Source of the DNA: Chitinophagaceae bacterium
Lineage (GTDB): Bacteria > Bacteroidota > Bacteroidia > Chitinophagales > Chitinophagaceae
Reading direction: 5' to 3'
NCBI GenBank assembly: GCA_016720585.1
Contig: JADKKH010000004.1
Span: 383,510 to 447,509 of the forward strand
Length of the DNA stretch: 64,000 nt
The notes beneath the pieces are model-generated. The model was not told where the DNA came from and ran no database searches. It worked only from the letters and a program-made list of their open reading frames with translations. Positions 34,962 to 42,811 of the stretch are shown here, one piece after another. Position 1 is the first letter of the stretch, and every line of letters begins with the position of its first letter. The translations under genes were made by a program, and so were the position numbers.

Positions 34962-35483
34962 ATGAATGTTCTCGAACTTTTCAAGAAGATTACGACTTTC
35001 ATCTTTGATGTGGATGGCGTATTGACCGATGGGACAGTGCTGGTTCTTGACAACGGGCTGCAGGCCCGGCGTATGAATATTAAAGATGGGTTTGCATTGC
35101 AAATGGCCATTAAAAACGGATACCGGGTACTGATCGTTTCGGGGGGCCATTCACCCCAGGTAACAAACCGGTTAGAAAAACTGGGGATAACGGATGTACA
35201 TATGTCCGTGGCCGATAAGAAAGGATTTATTACCGCTTATCTCTTCGAAAATAAATTATTGGCAGAAGAGGTACTATACATGGCGGATGATTTGCCTGAC
35301 TTACCTGCTTTGTCCATTGTTGGGTTGCCCTGTTGCCCGGCTGATGCAGTGCATGAAGTAAAAGAATCCGTTAAATATATTTCACACCTGAATGGTGGCT
35401 TTGCCTGTGTTAGGGATGTAATTGAAAAAGTGCTGAAACTGAATGACCATTGGGCCTACCGCGATGATGTAGCTTCGAAGTAA
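34962..35483 (+). CDS. HAD phosphatase, KdsC-like
   Basis: A 173-residue capless HAD hydrolase of the KDO-8-phosphate phosphatase type. The nucleophile and acid/base are Asp16 and Asp18 in FIFDVDGVLTDG. IKDGFALQMAIKNGYRVLIVSGG holds the motif II Ser, KKGFITAYL the Lys and MADDLPDLPAL the motif III acids. It probably dephosphorylates KDO-8-phosphate for lipopolysaccharide synthesis in the cytoplasm, though other sugar phosphates are possible. It sits ahead of the UbiA and maf genes on the same strand. The first base of the start lies 78 bases after iscX. Confidence 0.87.
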   Translation: MNVLELFKKITTFIFDVDGVLTDGTVLVLDNGLQARRMNIKDGFALQMAIKNGYRVLIVSGGHSPQVTNRLEKLGITDVHMSVADKKGFITAYLFENKLLAEEVLYMADDLPDLPALSIVGLPCCPADAVHEVKESVKYISHLNGGFACVRDVIEKVLKLNDHWAYRDDVASK

Positions 35484-35531
35484 CCGCAGCCGGTTCATTA
35501 TTTTCTTTTTATCTTTCCCTAAATTTTATCC

Positions 35532-36464
35532 ATGAGATTGATTGCAGCCTTTTTAAAGCTGGTACGACTTCCCAATCTCTTTTTTATGGCACTGACCCAG
35601 GTGCTTTTCCAGTTCTGTATTTATCATACCCTTTATAAAGACCAGATTCCGGCCGGTGACGGGGTACGGTTTGTTTTATTGGTATTGGCTTCCTTATTTA
35701 TCGCTGCAGCCGGGTATATCATCAATGATTATTTTGATATAAATATCGATGAAGTAAATAAACCCGGTAAAATGGTTGTGGATAAGATCATTCACCGCCG
35801 CTGGGCCATTGCCTGGCATTTTATGCTGAGTTCATCTGGAATTATTCTGACCCTATTGGCTTTACCTTTTTTAAAGCACTGGTATTTAATTCTGGCTAAT
35901 ATCCTTTGTGTGGTGCTACTGTGGTTTTATTCCACCAATTTTAAAAAGAGTTTATTGACCGGTAACCTGGTTATCTCACTTTTAACTGCCTGGACGATCC
36001 TGATCATCTTTTTTTCAAAATTTAATTTAGCGGATGCCATAGGGACAGGACATCCCGGCAATTCCAAATTCTTCAGGCTGGCGCTTCTGTATGCAGGATT
36101 TGCTTTTATCATTTCTTTGATCCGGGAAGCTATTAAAGACATGGAAGATATGCCTGGAGATGCCAGGTATGGATGCCGTACCATGCCGGTCGTGTGGGGC
36201 GTAAATGTTACCAAAGTATATGTTGCAGTATGGTTGATTGTTTTAATGGCGGTGCTGGTCATTTTACAGGTATATGTTTTGCAATTCAACTGGTGGCTGG
36301 CGATTGCTTATAGTGTTCCGGCAATTATTTTCCCTCTCGGAATCATTTTATTCAAACTAAGAAAAAGCGAAACCACCGGACAATTTCACCGGTTGAGCAT
36401 CCTGACAAAGCTGGTAATGCTTACCGGGATTCTATCCATGATATTTTTTTATTACTATCTATGA
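35532..36464 (+). CDS. UbiA-family prenyltransferase
   Basis: A 310-residue polytopic membrane protein with about eight or nine helices. The prenyl-diphosphate/Mg2+ motifs are NDYFDINIDEVNKP (from residue 65) and the second Asp-rich KDMEDMPGDAR. This form resembles the geranylgeranylglyceryl-phosphate geranylgeranyltransferase-like branch of UbiA often annotated in Bacteroidota, but the acceptor is unknown; quinone or heptaprenylglycerol lipids are options. It overlaps the next gene (maf) by four bases (ATGA). Confidence 0.88.
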   Translation: MRLIAAFLKLVRLPNLFFMALTQVLFQFCIYHTLYKDQIPAGDGVRFVLLVLASLFIAAAGYIINDYFDINIDEVNKPGKMVVDKIIHRRWAIAWHFMLSSSGIILTLLALPFLKHWYLILANILCVVLLWFYSTNFKKSLLTGNLVISLLTAWTILIIFFSKFNLADAIGTGHPGNSKFFRLALLYAGFAFIISLIREAIKDMEDMPGDARYGCRTMPVVWGVNVTKVYVAVWLIVLMAVLVILQVYVLQFNWWLAIAYSVPAIIFPLGIILFKLRKSETTGQFHRLSILTKLVMLTGILSMIFFYYYL

Positions 36465-37027
36465 ACAAAATAATTCTCGCTTCGCAATCTCCCCGCCGTA
36501 AACAGTTGCTTGAATGGGCAGAAGTGCCTTTTGAAATCGATGTGAAGGAAACGGATGAACGTTTTCCTCCCGGATTGACCCCAGAAGAAATAGCCATTTA
36601 CATTGCCAGAAACAAAGCTATTGCGGTGCAGATACAACGCAGCACTGACCAGGTGGTATTAGCTGCTGATACGATCGTGGTACTGGGCGAAAATATCATA
36701 GGCAAGCCCGTTCACCGGGAAGATGCCGTAAGCATTTTGCTGGCATTGTCGGGTGAAAAACATAAGGTGATCACAGGGGTTGTTATTCGTAAAGGAGATC
36801 AGGAAATTGCCTTTGCCGACACAACTGAAGTTGAATTTCATAACATTTCCGTTACTGAAATCGAATTCTATGTTGACAAATATAAACCCTACGACAAAGC
36901 CGGAGCATATGCCATACAGGAATGGATCGGCGTTGTGGGAATAAAATCTATCCACGGCGACTTTTATAATGTCATGGGATTGCCCGTAAGCCGGGTAGTG
37001 AGGGAATTAGCACGACTTAATAGTTAA
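36461..37027 (+). CDS. maf: Maf-like nucleotide pyrophosphatase
   Basis: A 188-residue Maf/YhdE-type enzyme that hydrolyses dTTP/UTP or modified nucleotides to monophosphates to keep them out of nucleic acids. Features: LASQSPRRKQLLEW at the N-terminus (phosphate loop), ETDERFPPGLTPEE, VLAADTIVVLGE, LSGEKHKVITGVV and YDKAGAYAIQEWIG. It overlaps the UbiA gene and belongs to the same transcription unit. The substrate class (YhdE or YceF type) is not fixed by eye. Confidence 0.93.
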   Translation: MNKIILASQSPRRKQLLEWAEVPFEIDVKETDERFPPGLTPEEIAIYIARNKAIAVQIQRSTDQVVLAADTIVVLGENIIGKPVHREDAVSILLALSGEKHKVITGVVIRKGDQEIAFADTTEVEFHNISVTEIEFYVDKYKPYDKAGAYAIQEWIGVVGIKSIHGDFYNVMGLPVSRVVRELARLNS

Positions 37028-37103
37028 GAAGAATTACCGGTAAGTGGTATTGTCATTTTCTGCTGACTTTACTAACTTGATTCGCTAACGTAAGAATCCT
37101 GCA

Positions 37104-38405
37104 ATGACCGAACGGCTGCTGCATTTTATATGGCAATTTCAATATTTCAATAAAGGTGAACTTGCTACAACGGATGGTGAAACGGTTCAGGTTCTATTCC
37201 CGGGTCAATACAATACGAACCAGGGTCCTGATTTCTCCGATGCAAAGATTAGGATTGGCAAAACCACCTGGGCAGGAACAGTGGAACTGCACATAAAAAC
37301 AACTGATTGGGCAAAACATAATCATCAACTTGATAAAAATTATAATAATGTAATCCTGCATGTGGTTTGGGAAGATGATAGTGGCCTTAAGCCAACAGCA
37401 ATAAGATATGTTCCGGATAAAAAACTAGAGCCAGGAACTGTTGTCCCGATTTTGGAATTAAAGGACCGGGTGTCAAAAATATTATTGCAGCGATATGAAG
37501 AATGGATGAATTCCGGTTCATTTATTCCCTGTGAGAAAACCATCCATAGGGTCGGGGAGTTAACCTGGAATAGCTGGAAGGACCGGTTGTTGATAGAACG
37601 GCTGCTGCGAAAAGCCCGGATTATTGAAAATTATTTAACGCATAATAAACATCATTGGGAAGAAATATTCTGGTGGATGCTTTCCAGAAATTTCGGCATG
37701 AAAGTAAATGCCGATGCCTTTGAGGCTATGGCTAAGTCAATACCAATAATTGTATTAGCGAAACATAAAAACCAGTTACACCAGGTAGAAGCATTATTAT
37801 TGGGACAGGCTGGTTTGCTGGAAGGGAAGTTTACTGATGACTACCCGGTCATTCTGCAAAAAGAATATAAATTCTATAAAAATAAATATCAATTAAAACC
37901 AACAAATAGCACCGTTTTCTTTCTCAGGATGCGACCAGGAAATTTTCCGACCATCCGGTTGGCTCAATTGGCGATGCTGGTCCATCAGTCCACGCATTTA
38001 TTCTCAAAAATTAAAGAAGCCAATAGTATAAAAGATATTAAAGAATGGTTTGATGTAACGGCCAATGATTACTGGCATTATCATTACCGCTTTGATGAAA
38101 CAGCTTCTTTTAAAAAGAAAACGCTGGGTGCTGCCATAATCGATAATATTATCATCAACACGGTTGCTCCTTTTTTATTCGCTTATGGTAATTATCACAA
38201 TGAACATACCTATAAAGAGAAAGCATTGAAATGGCTGGAGAAAATTTCCGCTGAAAATAACCACATCACAAAAGGGTTTCAGAAACTGGGAGCTAAAAAT
38301 ATAAATGCGATTGATTCGCAGTCATTACTTGAATTGAAGAATGAATATTGTAATACAAAGAGATGTCTTGAATGCGGGGTTGGTTATGTCCTGTTAAAAA
38401 CTTAG
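37104..38405 (+). CDS. DUF2851 protein
   Basis: A 433-residue cytoplasmic protein of the DUF2851 family, found almost only in Bacteroidota. The start TERLLHFIWQFQYF and NQGPDFSDAKIRI are its hallmarks, with VELHIKTTDWAKHNHQLDKN, and a C-terminal NEYCNTKRCLECGVG with a Cys cluster (CNTKRC..C) that could bind a metal. Function unknown; the N-terminal half has features reminiscent of nuclease-like folds (GPDF, VELH, W), but I do not claim activity. Its last four bases overlap the end of the convergent OsmC gene. Confidence 0.88.
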   Translation: MTERLLHFIWQFQYFNKGELATTDGETVQVLFPGQYNTNQGPDFSDAKIRIGKTTWAGTVELHIKTTDWAKHNHQLDKNYNNVILHVVWEDDSGLKPTAIRYVPDKKLEPGTVVPILELKDRVSKILLQRYEEWMNSGSFIPCEKTIHRVGELTWNSWKDRLLIERLLRKARIIENYLTHNKHHWEEIFWWMLSRNFGMKVNADAFEAMAKSIPIIVLAKHKNQLHQVEALLLGQAGLLEGKFTDDYPVILQKEYKFYKNKYQLKPTNSTVFFLRMRPGNFPTIRLAQLAMLVHQSTHLFSKIKEANSIKDIKEWFDVTANDYWHYHYRFDETASFKKKTLGAAIIDNIIINTVAPFLFAYGNYHNEHTYKEKALKWLEKISAENNHITKGFQKLGAKNINAIDSQSLLELKNEYCNTKRCLECGVGYVLLKT

Positions 38406-38815
38406 CTCCAGCCACCCCAATCCACCTTCACCTCAATATCAGGATGAATACTTTTCATCACTGGGCAGGTATTACCCGTATTTTTCAAAATAATCTTATC
38501 CTTCTCATCTATATCTTTTAGTGTATCAGGTATGTGAAAAGTCAATTCTATACCCCCCACCCGGCGGGGGTCAGGCTTCATAATTTTCAGTACATCGATC
38601 TTTACATCGTTCAGGTCAAAGCCCATCGTCCGCGCTTTGATACCCATAACAGTAATCATACAGGTAGCCAGGCTGGTTGCCATCAGGTCAGTCGGGGAGA
38701 ATCGTTCCCCTTTTCCATTATTATCTGTCGGCGCATCTGTTTCAAAATAATTACCGCTTTTAAGGTGGGTACAGGTGGTTCGTAAATCGCCATTATAAAC
38801 TACGGTGGAAGTCAT
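38402..38815 (-). CDS. OsmC/Ohr-family protein
   Basis: A 137-residue protein counted from ATG 38815 (MTSTVVYNGDLRT); the longer frame uses TTG. It has the two redox Cys of the OsmC family, in LATCMITVMG and NTCPVMKS, and the strand pattern FSPTDLMATSL. OsmC-type proteins reduce organic hydroperoxides using lipoyl-dependent or other thiols. It is a single minus-strand gene; upstream TAAATTTA resembles a -7 box. Whether it is OsmC or the YhfA-like branch is unclear. Confidence 0.9.
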   Translation of the reverse strand: MTSTVVYNGDLRTTCTHLKSGNYFETDAPTDNNGKGERFSPTDLMATSLATCMITVMGIKARTMGFDLNDVKIDVLKIMKPDPRRVGGIELTFHIPDTLKDIDEKDKIILKNTGNTCPVMKSIHPDIEVKVDWGGWS

Positions 38816-38940
38816 TATCAATATTTTGCCCTAAATTTACGTTATTAAGTAGGAGTAAAAAGTTGATTAATAGGAAGCCGGTAAAAGGCATGCTCTTTAA
38901 CGCTTTTTCTCATTTAATCTGTCAGCTAAAAAGTATCTCC

Positions 38941-39750
38941 GTGAAGAAACTAAGCCTCACTGTATTATTATCCATGATTGTTGTTGTAATAACTGCACAG
39001 GATACCACCAGTCGCAAATCCCCGAAAGACGATAAAAAAAATTCCCGCCGTCAAAAGGTGAGTAACCTGATAAAACAGGCGGAGGAAGGTTTGCTGATCT
39101 ACCAGAAGCAAAGTGTATTTGGTATTCAGGGCCGGACAAATGGGTATGGTGTTTTTTATGAGCTTGGGCGGATGAAGACCAATCGTAAAACAGCTATTTA
39201 CCGGATTGATATTACGGAAATCAAACACCTGAAAGAAGAAAAATCGTCCACGGGCGGAATTTTCTTTGGCAACCCTTTTATTTATGGGAAGATTAATAAT
39301 TTTTACCAGGTTACTTTGGGTTTTGGTCAACAACATATCCTCGGACAAAAAGGCAATAAGAATGGTGTAGCTGTTTCAGTAGTGGGCAATGCGGGTCTGG
39401 CTTTGGGCTTACTAAGGCCTTATTACCTCGAAATACTGGACCCGGTTGGGGGCACTAATAAAACCATCAAGTATTCTGAAGCTGACAGGCTTATATTTTT
39501 AGACGGGCCATCCATTGTTGGCTCGGCAGGATTTGGAAAAGGCTGGAATGAGTTAAAAGTCAAACCGGGTGGGTTTGCAAAAACGGCACTTCGGTTTGAT
39601 TATGGAAGGTTTAATGAAGTTGTTTCAGGTATAGAGATTGGGCTTAGCGTAGAATTTTATGGTTCCAAAATACCCATAATGGCAGATCAGAAAGAAAAAC
39701 AGATGTTCTTCCAGGGATACATCGCGCTCTTGTTTGGAAGGCGTAAATAA
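38941..39750 (+). CDS. Exported outer-membrane-like protein of unknown function
   Basis: About 269 residues if started at GTG 38941, which gives a clean signal peptide (KKLSLTVLLSMIVVVITAQ). ATG 38890 would add 17 residues before it; the frame also extends to a TTG at 38863. The mature part has a basic linker, then many alternating strands rich in Gly and aromatic residues (GIQGRTNGYGVFYELG, TLGFGQQHILGQKG) and an ending with an aromatic strand (GYIALLFGRRK), consistent with a small outer-membrane beta-barrel. Not assigned to a named family. The lipA promoter lies inside its last codons. Confidence 0.65.
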   Translation: MKKLSLTVLLSMIVVVITAQDTTSRKSPKDDKKNSRRQKVSNLIKQAEEGLLIYQKQSVFGIQGRTNGYGVFYELGRMKTNRKTAIYRIDITEIKHLKEEKSSTGGIFFGNPFIYGKINNFYQVTLGFGQQHILGQKGNKNGVAVSVVGNAGLALGLLRPYYLEILDPVGGTNKTIKYSEADRLIFLDGPSIVGSAGFGKGWNELKVKPGGFAKTALRFDYGRFNEVVSGIEIGLSVEFYGSKIPIMADQKEKQMFFQGYIALLFGRRK

Positions 39751-39764
39751 TGACCGTATTTTTG
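39733..39764 (+). promoter_or_regulatory. Bacteroidota-type promoter of lipA
   Basis: TTTG (39733-39736), a 20-base spacer and TATTTTTG (39757-39764) match the -33 TTTG / -7 TAnnTTTG consensus. The -7 box ends only four bases before the lipA ATG at 39769, so transcripts would be leaderless or nearly so. The -33 box lies within the last codons of the preceding gene. Confidence 0.55.
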
Positions 39765-39768
39765 CCGG

Positions 39769-40710
39769 ATGATTGAACTTCCCGTCGTTCCGGAAATCAG
39801 CGAGAAGGAAAATAGAATTAAAAAACCTGATTGGCTCCGGGTCAAACTTCCCATTGGCGAAAGCTATAAGCATGTCCGCACGCTTGTGGACAATCATAAA
39901 CTTCATACAATTTGCGAAAGCGGTAACTGTCCCAATATGGGAGAATGCTGGGGAGCCGGAACGGCCACTTTTATGATCCTGGGTAATGTGTGTACAAGGA
40001 GTTGCGGGTTTTGTTCTGTTGCAACCGGTAAACCTGAAGAAATAGATTGGGATGAGCCGCAGCGGGTAGCTGAAGCCATTTACCTGATGAAAGTAAAACA
40101 TGCCGTCATTACTTCTGTTGACCGGGATGAATTGAACGATGGAGGCTCTGTCATCTGGAACAATACGATCAAAGCCGTTAAAGCCTTAAACCCCGGTACA
40201 ACGCTGGAAACATTAATACCGGATTTCAAAGGAAATAAAGAGGATATACAAAGAGTGATCGACGCAGCTCCGGAAGTGGTAAGCCATAATATCGAAACCG
40301 TAGAAAGATTAACCCGGCAAGTACGTATTCAAGCTAAGTACTGGAGAAGTATGGAAGTGATCCGGACATTAAAAGCCGGAGGGATGAGAACCAAGAGTGG
40401 CATCATGCTGGGTCTTGGAGAGGAAAAAGAAGAAGTGATTCAAACAATGAAAGACCTGCAGGCTTATGGTTGTGATGTGGTAACGATTGGTCAATACCTG
40501 CAACCAACCAAAAAACATTTATCTGTCAATCGCTTTGTACACCCCGATGAATTTGCTGAATACCGGGAGATTGGTTACAGTCTTGGGTTGGATTATGTTG
40601 AAAGCGGTCCATTAGTTCGTTCTTCTTATCATAGCGAACGGCATGTTATTGCTGGATTGGGAAGGAAGGAGTGGGAGAACAGTCCACAGTCCACAGTCCA
40701 CAGTCAATAG
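39769..40710 (+). CDS. lipA: Lipoyl synthase
   Basis: A 313-residue radical SAM enzyme that inserts two sulphurs into octanoyl groups on E2 and H proteins. The auxiliary cluster ligands are Cys49, Cys54 and Cys60 (CESGNCPNMGEC). The radical SAM ligands are Cys79, Cys82 and Cys75 in CTRSCGFC. SGPLVRSSYHSERHV carries the conserved C-terminal RSSY serine that ligates the auxiliary cluster. About 20 further residues follow, partly encoded by a heptamer repeat (SPQSTVHSQ) and not part of the usual family end. It has its own promoter (39733-39764). It serves the pyruvate dehydrogenase whose E1 beta gene is at 18828. Confidence 0.96.
   Translation: MIELPVVPEISEKENRIKKPDWLRVKLPIGESYKHVRTLVDNHKLHTICESGNCPNMGECWGAGTATFMILGNVCTRSCGFCSVATGKPEEIDWDEPQRVAEAIYLMKVKHAVITSVDRDELNDGGSVIWNNTIKAVKALNPGTTLETLIPDFKGNKEDIQRVIDAAPEVVSHNIETVERLTRQVRIQAKYWRSMEVIRTLKAGGMRTKSGIMLGLGEEKEEVIQTMKDLQAYGCDVVTIGQYLQPTKKHLSVNRFVHPDEFAEYREIGYSLGLDYVESGPLVRSSYHSERHVIAGLGRKEWENSPQSTVHSQ
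40681..40708. repeat. Tandem heptamer repeat at the lipA 3' end
   Basis: AGTCCAC occurs three times in tandem (40681-40701), followed by the variant AGTCAAT (40702-40708), whose end forms part of the lipA stop codon. The array encodes the last residues of LipA and lies 10 bases before the next gene's start. Confidence 0.85.
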
Positions 40711-40718
40711 TCCTTTTC

Positions 40719-41726
40719 ATGAAAAAGTCTATTTCTATATCAGGATTGTTTTTTATCGCAGGAATTTTTATCGCTGATTTTTCTTTTGGCCAGCTTACCT
40801 GGCAGAATGTTGATTCATTATACCAGCCGTTACCTGCTTCTGTTCATATTTACAAAACCACAGATCTGCTGGATGGCAAACCCAATATGGCTTATTATGT
40901 GGAAGCAGATCTGAAAGACAAAAGATTGGATTTTACAGTTGACACAACGTATCATCGGCGATTAACACCTTTAAAATTTTACGAAAAAAATAACCAGCCT
41001 TTGCTGGTTGTAAATACAACATTTTTTTCATTTGCTACGAATCAGAATTTAAATGTGGTAATAAAAGACCGGAAACTGGTAGGTTATAACATTCATACCA
41101 TAAATGGAAGAGGGAAGGATACGTTTACTTATCGGCACCCGTTAGGCAGTGCCATTGGAATTTCGAAAAAAAGAGTGGCTGATATAGCTTGGATATTTAC
41201 GGATTCTTTATCGGTAATGCCCCTGGCTTCACAAAATGTCTGGGAGCCTTTTAAAGACTCTTTTTCAAAGATTACTTTTGATTACATTAATAAAAAAACT
41301 ACTTTTTATCCGGTCCCTCATAAATCATCCATAAACTATCCCGCCTTTAATAAATGGAAAATGCAGACCGCCATTGGTGGTGGCCCTGTTCTTTTGCAAT
41401 CTGGTGAAATACATATTTCAAATAATGAGGAACTGAAATTTGCCGGCAAAGCTATTGAGGACAAACATCCACGCACAGCCATGGGCTATACAAAAGATAA
41501 CAAGCTTATCATTTTAGTTATCCAGGGAAGATTTCCTGGTATTGCCGAAGGAGCCACATTAACACAGGAAGCGCAGATTTTTAAAGACCTCGGCTGTTGG
41601 GAGGCACTTAATCTGGATGGTGGTGGCAGCAGTTGTTTACTGGTAAATGGAAAAGAAACGATCAAAGTTTCTGATGCAACCGGACAACGGCCGGTGCCGG
41701 CTGTATTCATTATAAAAAATAAATAA
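40719..41726 (+). CDS. Exported phosphodiester glycosidase (NAGPA) domain protein
   Basis: About 335 residues from ATG 40719, which gives a signal peptide (KKSISISGLFFIAGIFIADF); the longer frame starts at a GTG and translates the heptamer repeat. The core motifs are NTTFFSFATNQN, GGGPVLLQSGE, HPRTAMGYTKDNKLIIL and ALNLDGGGSSCLLVNG, the pattern of the phosphodiester glycosidase (NAGPA) domain, whose human relative uncovers mannose-6-phosphate. In bacteria it is thought to act on phosphodiester-linked sugars of envelope polymers. Periplasmic. It is convergent with the sugar kinase gene. Confidence 0.87.
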   Translation: MKKSISISGLFFIAGIFIADFSFGQLTWQNVDSLYQPLPASVHIYKTTDLLDGKPNMAYYVEADLKDKRLDFTVDTTYHRRLTPLKFYEKNNQPLLVVNTTFFSFATNQNLNVVIKDRKLVGYNIHTINGRGKDTFTYRHPLGSAIGISKKRVADIAWIFTDSLSVMPLASQNVWEPFKDSFSKITFDYINKKTTFYPVPHKSSINYPAFNKWKMQTAIGGGPVLLQSGEIHISNNEELKFAGKAIEDKHPRTAMGYTKDNKLIILVIQGRFPGIAEGATLTQEAQIFKDLGCWEALNLDGGGSSCLLVNGKETIKVSDATGQRPVPAVFIIKNK

Positions 41727-41767
41727 GTTTTCAGCACATTCTGATAGTCCCAACCAGGTAGTACGCA

Positions 41768-41795
41768 CAACCCGAAACTCAAAACCCGTAACCAC
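41768..41795. repeat. Heptamer-periodic degenerate repeat
   Basis: CAACCCG, AAACTCA, AAACCCG and TAACCAC follow one another between two convergent genes, ending five bases before the sugar kinase stop. The reverse complement shares 15 bases (TTGAGTTTCGGGTTG) with 28147-28161. Only one arm is visible here. Confidence 0.5.
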
Positions 41796-41799
41796 TTTA

Positions 41800-42753
41800 T
41801 TACTCCCGCACTAAAGCACTTGCCCCCAATATGGCAGCATCGGCTTCTTTCAGATCGCTGTACAGAAGTTTTATTTTGTTTTTAAAAATCTGAATCAGGT
41901 TGTCTTCCATGGCCTTCCTTGTCGGGTTCATGATCAGATCACCCGCTTTAGTAAGACCTCCAAACAAGACGATCGCTTCCGGCGAAGAGAACATAACGAA
42001 ATTCGCCAATGCTTCGCCCAGTATCTGTCCGGTAAATTCAAAAATATCATTGGCAATCTTATCACCTTTAATAGCACATTCATAAACAGATTGGCTGGTA
42101 AGATCATTAATTGAATAATCCCGAAGCTGGCTTTCCACATCAGGATTTTCAGCTAATAATTCCAAGGCTGTTTCTCTTACACCGGTTGCGGATGCATAAG
42201 ATTCCAAGGTTCCCCTGATGCCGGTTCCTTTATGCATCCTTCCTCCGGGGCGGATAATAGTGTGACCTAATTCTCCCGCAAAACCATCGTGCCCCAAAAC
42301 AATTTTTCCATCAATGACAATTCCACTGCCTACTCCGGTTCCTAAGGTAATGGTGATAAAGTGTTTCATGCCCCTGGCACAACCATACATCATTTCTCCC
42401 ATAGCTGCTGCGTTAGCATCATTGGTCAGTTTTACCTGTAACCCAAATTTCTCCGACACCATTTTGGCAAAAGGAATGATACCTCTCCATTTCAGGTTGG
42501 CCGCGTATTCAATATTCCCGGTGTAATAATTGCCATTGGGTGCGCCGATGCCAATACCAGCAAAATTTTTCAAGCCACCGGCCTCATCAATCATCGGTTT
42601 CAGTTTGATGTATAGTTCATCAATAAAATCCTCCACACCTTCCGGCTCATTGGTGAGCAGCCTGTTTTGTTTTATAATTATACCCTGTTGATCAACGATA
42701 CCAAACTTCGTGTTGGTGCCGCCTATGTCAATTCCAATTGCATATTTTGCCAT
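41800..42753 (-). CDS. ROK-family sugar kinase (glucokinase-like)
   Basis: A 317-residue ROK kinase: ATP-binding IGIDIGGTNTKFG, catalytic Asp in LTNDANAAAMGE, and LGTGVGSGIVIDG. GELGHTII keeps the zinc-site His, but the usual CxCGxxGC that follows in ROK proteins is replaced by KGTGIRGTLE, with none of the three Cys. It most likely phosphorylates glucose using ATP in the cytoplasm. It follows the FucP-type permease gene on the minus strand with a strong terminator between them. Its role fits the neighbouring glycogen genes: glucose-6-phosphate feeds glucose-1-phosphate and GlgC. Confidence 0.92.
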   Translation of the reverse strand: MAKYAIGIDIGGTNTKFGIVDQQGIIIKQNRLLTNEPEGVEDFIDELYIKLKPMIDEAGGLKNFAGIGIGAPNGNYYTGNIEYAANLKWRGIIPFAKMVSEKFGLQVKLTNDANAAAMGEMMYGCARGMKHFITITLGTGVGSGIVIDGKIVLGHDGFAGELGHTIIRPGGRMHKGTGIRGTLESYASATGVRETALELLAENPDVESQLRDYSINDLTSQSVYECAIKGDKIANDIFEFTGQILGEALANFVMFSSPEAIVLFGGLTKAGDLIMNPTRKAMEDNLIQIFKNKIKLLYSDLKEADAAILGASALVRE

Positions 42754-42763
42754 ACTTAATTTT

Positions 42764-42793
42764 TTAAAAAGGCCCTGTTAATCGCAGGGCCTT
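42764..42793 (-). terminator. Rho-independent terminator between permease and sugar kinase
   Basis: On the minus strand AAGGCCCTG (42793-42785) pairs with CAGGGCCTT (42777-42769) around a 7-base loop, nine perfect pairs, and five T residues run from within the stem end. It starts 19 bases after the permease stop and its tail ends about 12 bases before the kinase start codon. Confidence 0.8.
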
Positions 42794-42811
42794 GAATTTG
42801 ATGTAACTTTT

